A DNA stretch of 64,000 nucleotides, taken from positions 620,001-684,000 of the forward strand of contig NZ_QICN01000001.1 of NCBI RefSeq assembly GCF_003201205.1, given 5' to 3'. Position 1 is the stretch's first letter. Every line of letters begins with the position of its first letter. Below are positions 61,432-64,000 of this stretch, piece by piece. Below the pieces are notes generated by a model. That model ran no database searches, had not been told where the DNA came from, and worked only from the letters and a program-made list of their open reading frames with translations. The DNA comes from Sinimarinibacterium flocculans. GTDB taxonomy: Bacteria > Pseudomonadota > Gammaproteobacteria > Nevskiales > Nevskiaceae. A program made the position numbers and the translations under genes.

Positions 61432-62343
61432 ATGTGCTACTCCGCCCAACTCGTCGCCGCGTTCGAGGAATACCAGTTCTACGGCGGCACGCTGTCGATC
61501 AAGGACTTCGACGCGCTCTACGGACACCGCTTCGAGAGCAAGGCGAAGATCCCGAAGATGATCGACCGCTGGTTTGCGAATCCGCAGACCGAAGACGAGC
61601 GCCGCATCCGGCAGTCCATCGACGACTTCAACACGCAGAGCGTACGTGGCTGGGAGCAGGAGCTGTTCAAGCAGCGCAAGCGCCTGGCGGATGCGGAGCG
61701 AAAGCTCGCGGAGAAGCACACGAAAGCAGCGGCCGAGAGCCAGCGCATCGCCAATAACAAGGTCGAGCAGTTGCTGGAGTGGATCGACAGTGCCCAGCGG
61801 ACAACGGTCGAGTCCCGTGACTGCAGGATCTTCCCGAACTCCTATGCACCGGTACTGATCTGGCGTGACGGTCAACGCCAGATCGTGCCGATGCGATACA
61901 TGCTTCGCCCGGCCGGCAAGCCGCCGACCATCGACAAGCTCGCGACGCTCTACAACGCCCGGCGCGACAACCTCGAGAAGTTCTGGAAGGAGCAGTTTGG
62001 GCAGACCCACGGCGTGGTCCTGGCCTCGGCTTTCTTCGAGCACGTTGAGCGCGATGGCCAGAACGTCATCCTGAAGTTTCAGCCGCAAACCCGGCAGACC
62101 ATGCTGGCGGCATGTCTCTGGTCACGCTGGGTCGGACGTGACGGCGATGAGCTGTACTCGTTTGCAGCGATTACCGATGAGCCGCCGGCGGAAGTCGCAG
62201 AGGCGGGTCATGATCGCTGCATCATTCCGATCAAGGCCGAGAACCTTGATGCCTGGCTGCAGCCGAATGGGGATACGGCGGCGATGCAGCGGATTCTCGA
62301 TGATCGGGAGCGGCCCTATTACGAGCACCGGATCGCAGCCTGA
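61432..62343 (+). CDS. SRAP-family (YedK/HMCES-like) abasic-site protein with an N-terminal insertion
   Basis: 303 residues. Begins MCYS with Cys2, the residue that bonds to abasic sites in single-stranded DNA after Met removal. Asn in LATLYNARRDN, Glu in ASAFFEHVE and His in EAGHDRCIIPI match the SRAP active site. About 120 residues (18-140), including a charged coiled coil (QELFKQRKRLADAERKLAEK), are inserted after the first strand, making it longer than E. coli YedK (222). Last gene of the island; fits the SOS cargo. Confidence 0.85.
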   Translation: MCYSAQLVAAFEEYQFYGGTLSIKDFDALYGHRFESKAKIPKMIDRWFANPQTEDERRIRQSIDDFNTQSVRGWEQELFKQRKRLADAERKLAEKHTKAAAESQRIANNKVEQLLEWIDSAQRTTVESRDCRIFPNSYAPVLIWRDGQRQIVPMRYMLRPAGKPPTIDKLATLYNARRDNLEKFWKEQFGQTHGVVLASAFFEHVERDGQNVILKFQPQTRQTMLAACLWSRWVGRDGDELYSFAAITDEPPAEVAEAGHDRCIIPIKAENLDAWLQPNGDTAAMQRILDDRERPYYEHRIAA

Positions 62344-62440
62344 CGAGGCTGCTCCGAACCAAAGAGCGCAGGTGCGCAGAGCGGGGCTCCCCGCTGCATG
62401 ATCGGTCCCGAAATGACCTAGCGATTACCCAAAACAAGGA

Positions 62441-62462
62441 AGCCCGATCGTGAAATCGGGCT
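62441..62462 (-). terminator. Terminator of tRNA-Glu
   Basis: Stem AGCCCGAT / ATCGGGCT with six-base loop. On the minus strand TCCTTGTTTTGG follows, 16 bases after the tRNA 3' end. It belongs to the island end, so integration supplies a new terminator to the tRNA. Confidence 0.6.
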
Positions 62463-62477
62463 AAGTTCTTGAATCAT

Positions 62478-62526
62478 ATGGCGTCCCCACGGGGATTCGA
62501 ACCCCGGTTACCGCCGTGAAAGGGCG
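62478..62526 (-). repeat. Right attachment repeat within tRNA-Glu
   Basis: Perfect copy of 36729-36777. The identity covers the tRNA from its anticodon arm to CCA and one flanking base pair, so integration rebuilds a working tRNA. Confidence 0.92.
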
Positions 62527-62554
62527 ATGTCCTAGGCCTCTAGACGATGGGGAC
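62479..62554 (-). tRNA. tRNA-Glu (anticodon TTC), integration target
   Basis: 76 nt with encoded CCA. Acceptor GTCCCCA/TGGGGAC, D-arm CGTCTAGAGGCCTAGGAC, anticodon loop CTTTCAC, T-arm with TTCGAATC. Its 3' 48 bases are duplicated at the far end of the island. Confidence 0.96.
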
Positions 62555-62674
62555 GAGGCAAACGGCTTGCGAAGGCCCTGGGGACATTCGCGATTGCCGG
62601 ATCGGTGCACCGTGGGCAGCGCGGCTCGAGGCTGCGCCGGCTGCGGCTTGATCGTACAGACCCGGCAAACGATT

Positions 62675-62750
<76 letters not shown>

Positions 62751-62768
62751 ACGCGCTAGGGGCGCGCA

Positions 62769-63476
62769 TTATACCCAAACGTTTCTGGTTTGGAATGATT
62801 TTTTTGGGCGTCGGCGAACGACGCGTCCGCGCACCGGCCGAATGTGTACCTCGGAGCGGCAGCGATCCTCGACATCCAGCCCGCAGGCACGGGGACGGAA
62901 GTCACGATCGAGGCAGATGCGCACCTCGCGCAGCCAGCGTCCGCTGCACTGTACGGCCACGCTTTCGCGCGTGAGGCCGGGGGTCAGCTCGATGAAGCGA
63001 TTCTCGATGTCGCGCACGCTGGTGTGCATCGTCGTCTGCATGTCGCGGTACTCCGGCGGAACCACGACCGTTCGCCACGCACGTTCGACATTGAAGAAGT
63101 AGTCCTTCATGTCGAGGCCGCTGCAGGTGCCGTGCTTGCGCCACTGACCGTTGACCAGCGCGGCGCTCGGCATCAGCGGAGACATGCGCTCGATCAGCTC
63201 CTCGGGCACGCGCTCGCGCTGGCCGCAGGACTCCGGATAGCCGCGTTCGTGCTGCGGCCACAGCCCGTGCACGATGAAGCCGCGCGCCGTCTCGCACTGC
63301 TCGCTCGAAGGCTGGGCGCGGCAGAACTGCGGCGACCACGACAGGGCGAGGATCCAGTAGTCGAAGGCGCCAGGACGCTCCGACGATGCCGACCCGGCGC
63401 AGGCCGCCGCCGTCGCCAGGGCGACGATCGCGACCAGCGCTGCCTTCAGGCCTTTTGTCCGGCGAGGTAGAGCCAT
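62769..63476 (-). CDS. RNase T2 family secreted ribonuclease
   Basis: 235 residues. A signal peptide or lipobox-like start ([16 protein letters not shown]) and the CAS-1 motif [21 protein letters not shown]-2 is [12 protein letters not shown], where the usual catalytic HExxKH reads GQWRKH, so the assisting Glu seems replaced by Gln. Cys pairs fit a periplasmic fold. It ends in a basic tail ([12 protein letters not shown]). The start overlaps the ppsA stop by 31 bases. Confidence 0.85.
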   Translation of the reverse strand: MALPRRTKGLKAALVAIVALATAAACAGSASSERPGAFDYWILALSWSPQFCRAQPSSEQCETARGFIVHGLWPQHERGYPESCGQRERVPEELIERMSPLMPSAALVNGQWRKHGTCSGLDMKDYFFNVERAWRTVVVPPEYRDMQTTMHTSVRDIENRFIELTPGLTRESVAVQCSGRWLREVRICLDRDFRPRACGLDVEDRCRSEVHIRPVRGRVVRRRPKKSFQTRNVWV

Positions 63477-64000
63477 GTTTCGACGACGGTGTCCGGGTTG
63501 AGCGACATCGACTCGATCCCCTGATCGAGCAGCCAGCGCGCGAGCGCCGGATGGTCGGACGGCCCCTGGCCGCAGATGCCGATGTACTTGCCGTGCTTGC
63601 GGCAGGCGCCGATGGCCATCGCGAGCATGGCCTTGACGGCTTCGTCGCGTTCGTCGAACAGGTGTGCGATCAGTCCGGAGTCGCGGTCCAGACCGAGCGT
63701 GAGCTGCGTCATGTCGTTCGAGCCGATCGAGAAACCGTCGAAGTACTCGAGGAAGCGTTCCGCGAGCACGGCGTTCGACGGCAGCTCGCACATCATGATG
63801 AGCTGCAGGCCGTTCTCGCCGCGCTTCAGACCGTTGTCGGCGAGGATGTCGACGACCTGTCGGGCTTCGTCCAGCGTGCGCACGAAGGGCACCATCACCT
63901 TGACGTTGGTCAGGCCCATCTCGTCGCGCACGTACTTCAGTGCACGGCATTCGAGCTCGAAGCAGGGACGGAAGGCCGGCGAGATGTAACGCGACGCACC
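63446..64000 (-). CDS. ppsA: Phosphoenolpyruvate synthase, C-terminal part
   Basis: Runs off the right edge; the last ~184 residues are present: [80 protein letters not shown] and the active-site Cys in [11 protein letters not shown]. The PEP-binding barrel of PpsA, which makes PEP from pyruvate in gluconeogenesis. Confidence 0.95.
   Translation of the reverse strand, partial: GASRYISPAFRPCFELECRALKYVRDEMGLTNVKVMVPFVRTLDEARQVVDILADNGLKRGENGLQLIMMCELPSNAVLAERFLEYFDGFSIGSNDMTQLTLGLDRDSGLIAHLFDERDEAVKAMLAMAIGACRKHGKYIGICGQGPSDHPALARWLLDQGIESMSLNPDTVVETWLYLAGQKA

Larger units (their letters stand above)
36729..62526. mobile_element. tRNA-Glu-integrated genomic island (25.8 kb)
   Basis: Defined by perfect 49-bp direct repeats at 36729-36777 and 62478-62526, the latter being the 3' part of an intact tRNA-Glu, and a tyrosine integrase 158 bases inside the left repeat. 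Cargo: CRISPR-Cas9, a candidate large RNA, XRE/protease repeat modules, AlpA and an SOS mutagenesis and repair module. No conjugation or phage structural genes are visible, so it would need outside help to move between cells, or is an old element. Boundaries are seen directly; mobility is inferred. Confidence 0.88.

Overview
The window is high-GC DNA from a gammaproteobacterium. The backbone gene order serC-serA-pheA-hisC-tyrA-aroA-cmk-rpsA-ihfB-lapA-lapB, the gloB/methyltransferase/rnhA/dnaQ cluster, fadBA and a Pseudomonas-type small acidic protein all point there. I cannot place it below class. Two secreted proteases with GlyGly-CTERM-like tails suggest an environmental lineage that has a rhombosortase.

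Backbone, 1-36.7 kb: the N-terminal two thirds of clpB with a heat-shock promoter; a lipid-linked sugar transferase interrupted by an in-frame amber codon at a conserved Trp; an HNH nuclease; a DUF1631 protein; a subtilisin; tRNA-Ala(CGC); argD; a VapBC-like pair; then a long co-oriented run for serine, aromatic amino acid and histidine synthesis that leads into cmk, rpsA, ihfB and lapAB. Next come an epimerase, mltD, gloB, a YafS-like methyltransferase, rnhA, dnaQ, an SDR, an ArsR-methyltransferase fusion, a histone-H1-like protein, fadBA, a Cys-repeat secreted protein and a second DUF1631 protein.

Genomic island, 36,729-62,526 (25.8 kb): bounded by a perfect 49-bp direct repeat of the 3' end of tRNA-Glu. 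The intact tRNA is at the right end and a displaced fragment at the left, next to a tyrosine integrase. Left to right it carries: (i) a compact type II-C CRISPR-Cas9 locus with 17 identical repeats and 16 spacers of 30 bp, cas2-cas1-cas9 on the minus strand, and a divergent tracrRNA; one spacer reads as a piece of an integron integrase gene. (ii) About 1.2 kb with no credible protein gene, packed with perfect hairpins (several GNRA-capped on the minus strand) and ended by a 13-bp terminator hairpin: a candidate giant structured RNA. (iii) Small and membrane proteins of unknown function. (iv) An XRE regulator and a trypsin-like protease framed by two four-site modules of an AT-rich motif found nowhere else in the window. 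(v) A SprT-like metalloprotease, an unknown protein and AlpA. (vi) An SOS module with a perfect LexA box, imuA-imuB-dnaE2, a 2H phosphoesterase and a SRAP protein.

Right flank: tRNA-Glu, tRNA-Ala(GGC), an RNase T2 and the 3' end of ppsA. The island therefore combines adaptive immunity, DNA-damage tolerance and an unexplained RNA and regulatory-repeat system at one tRNA site.
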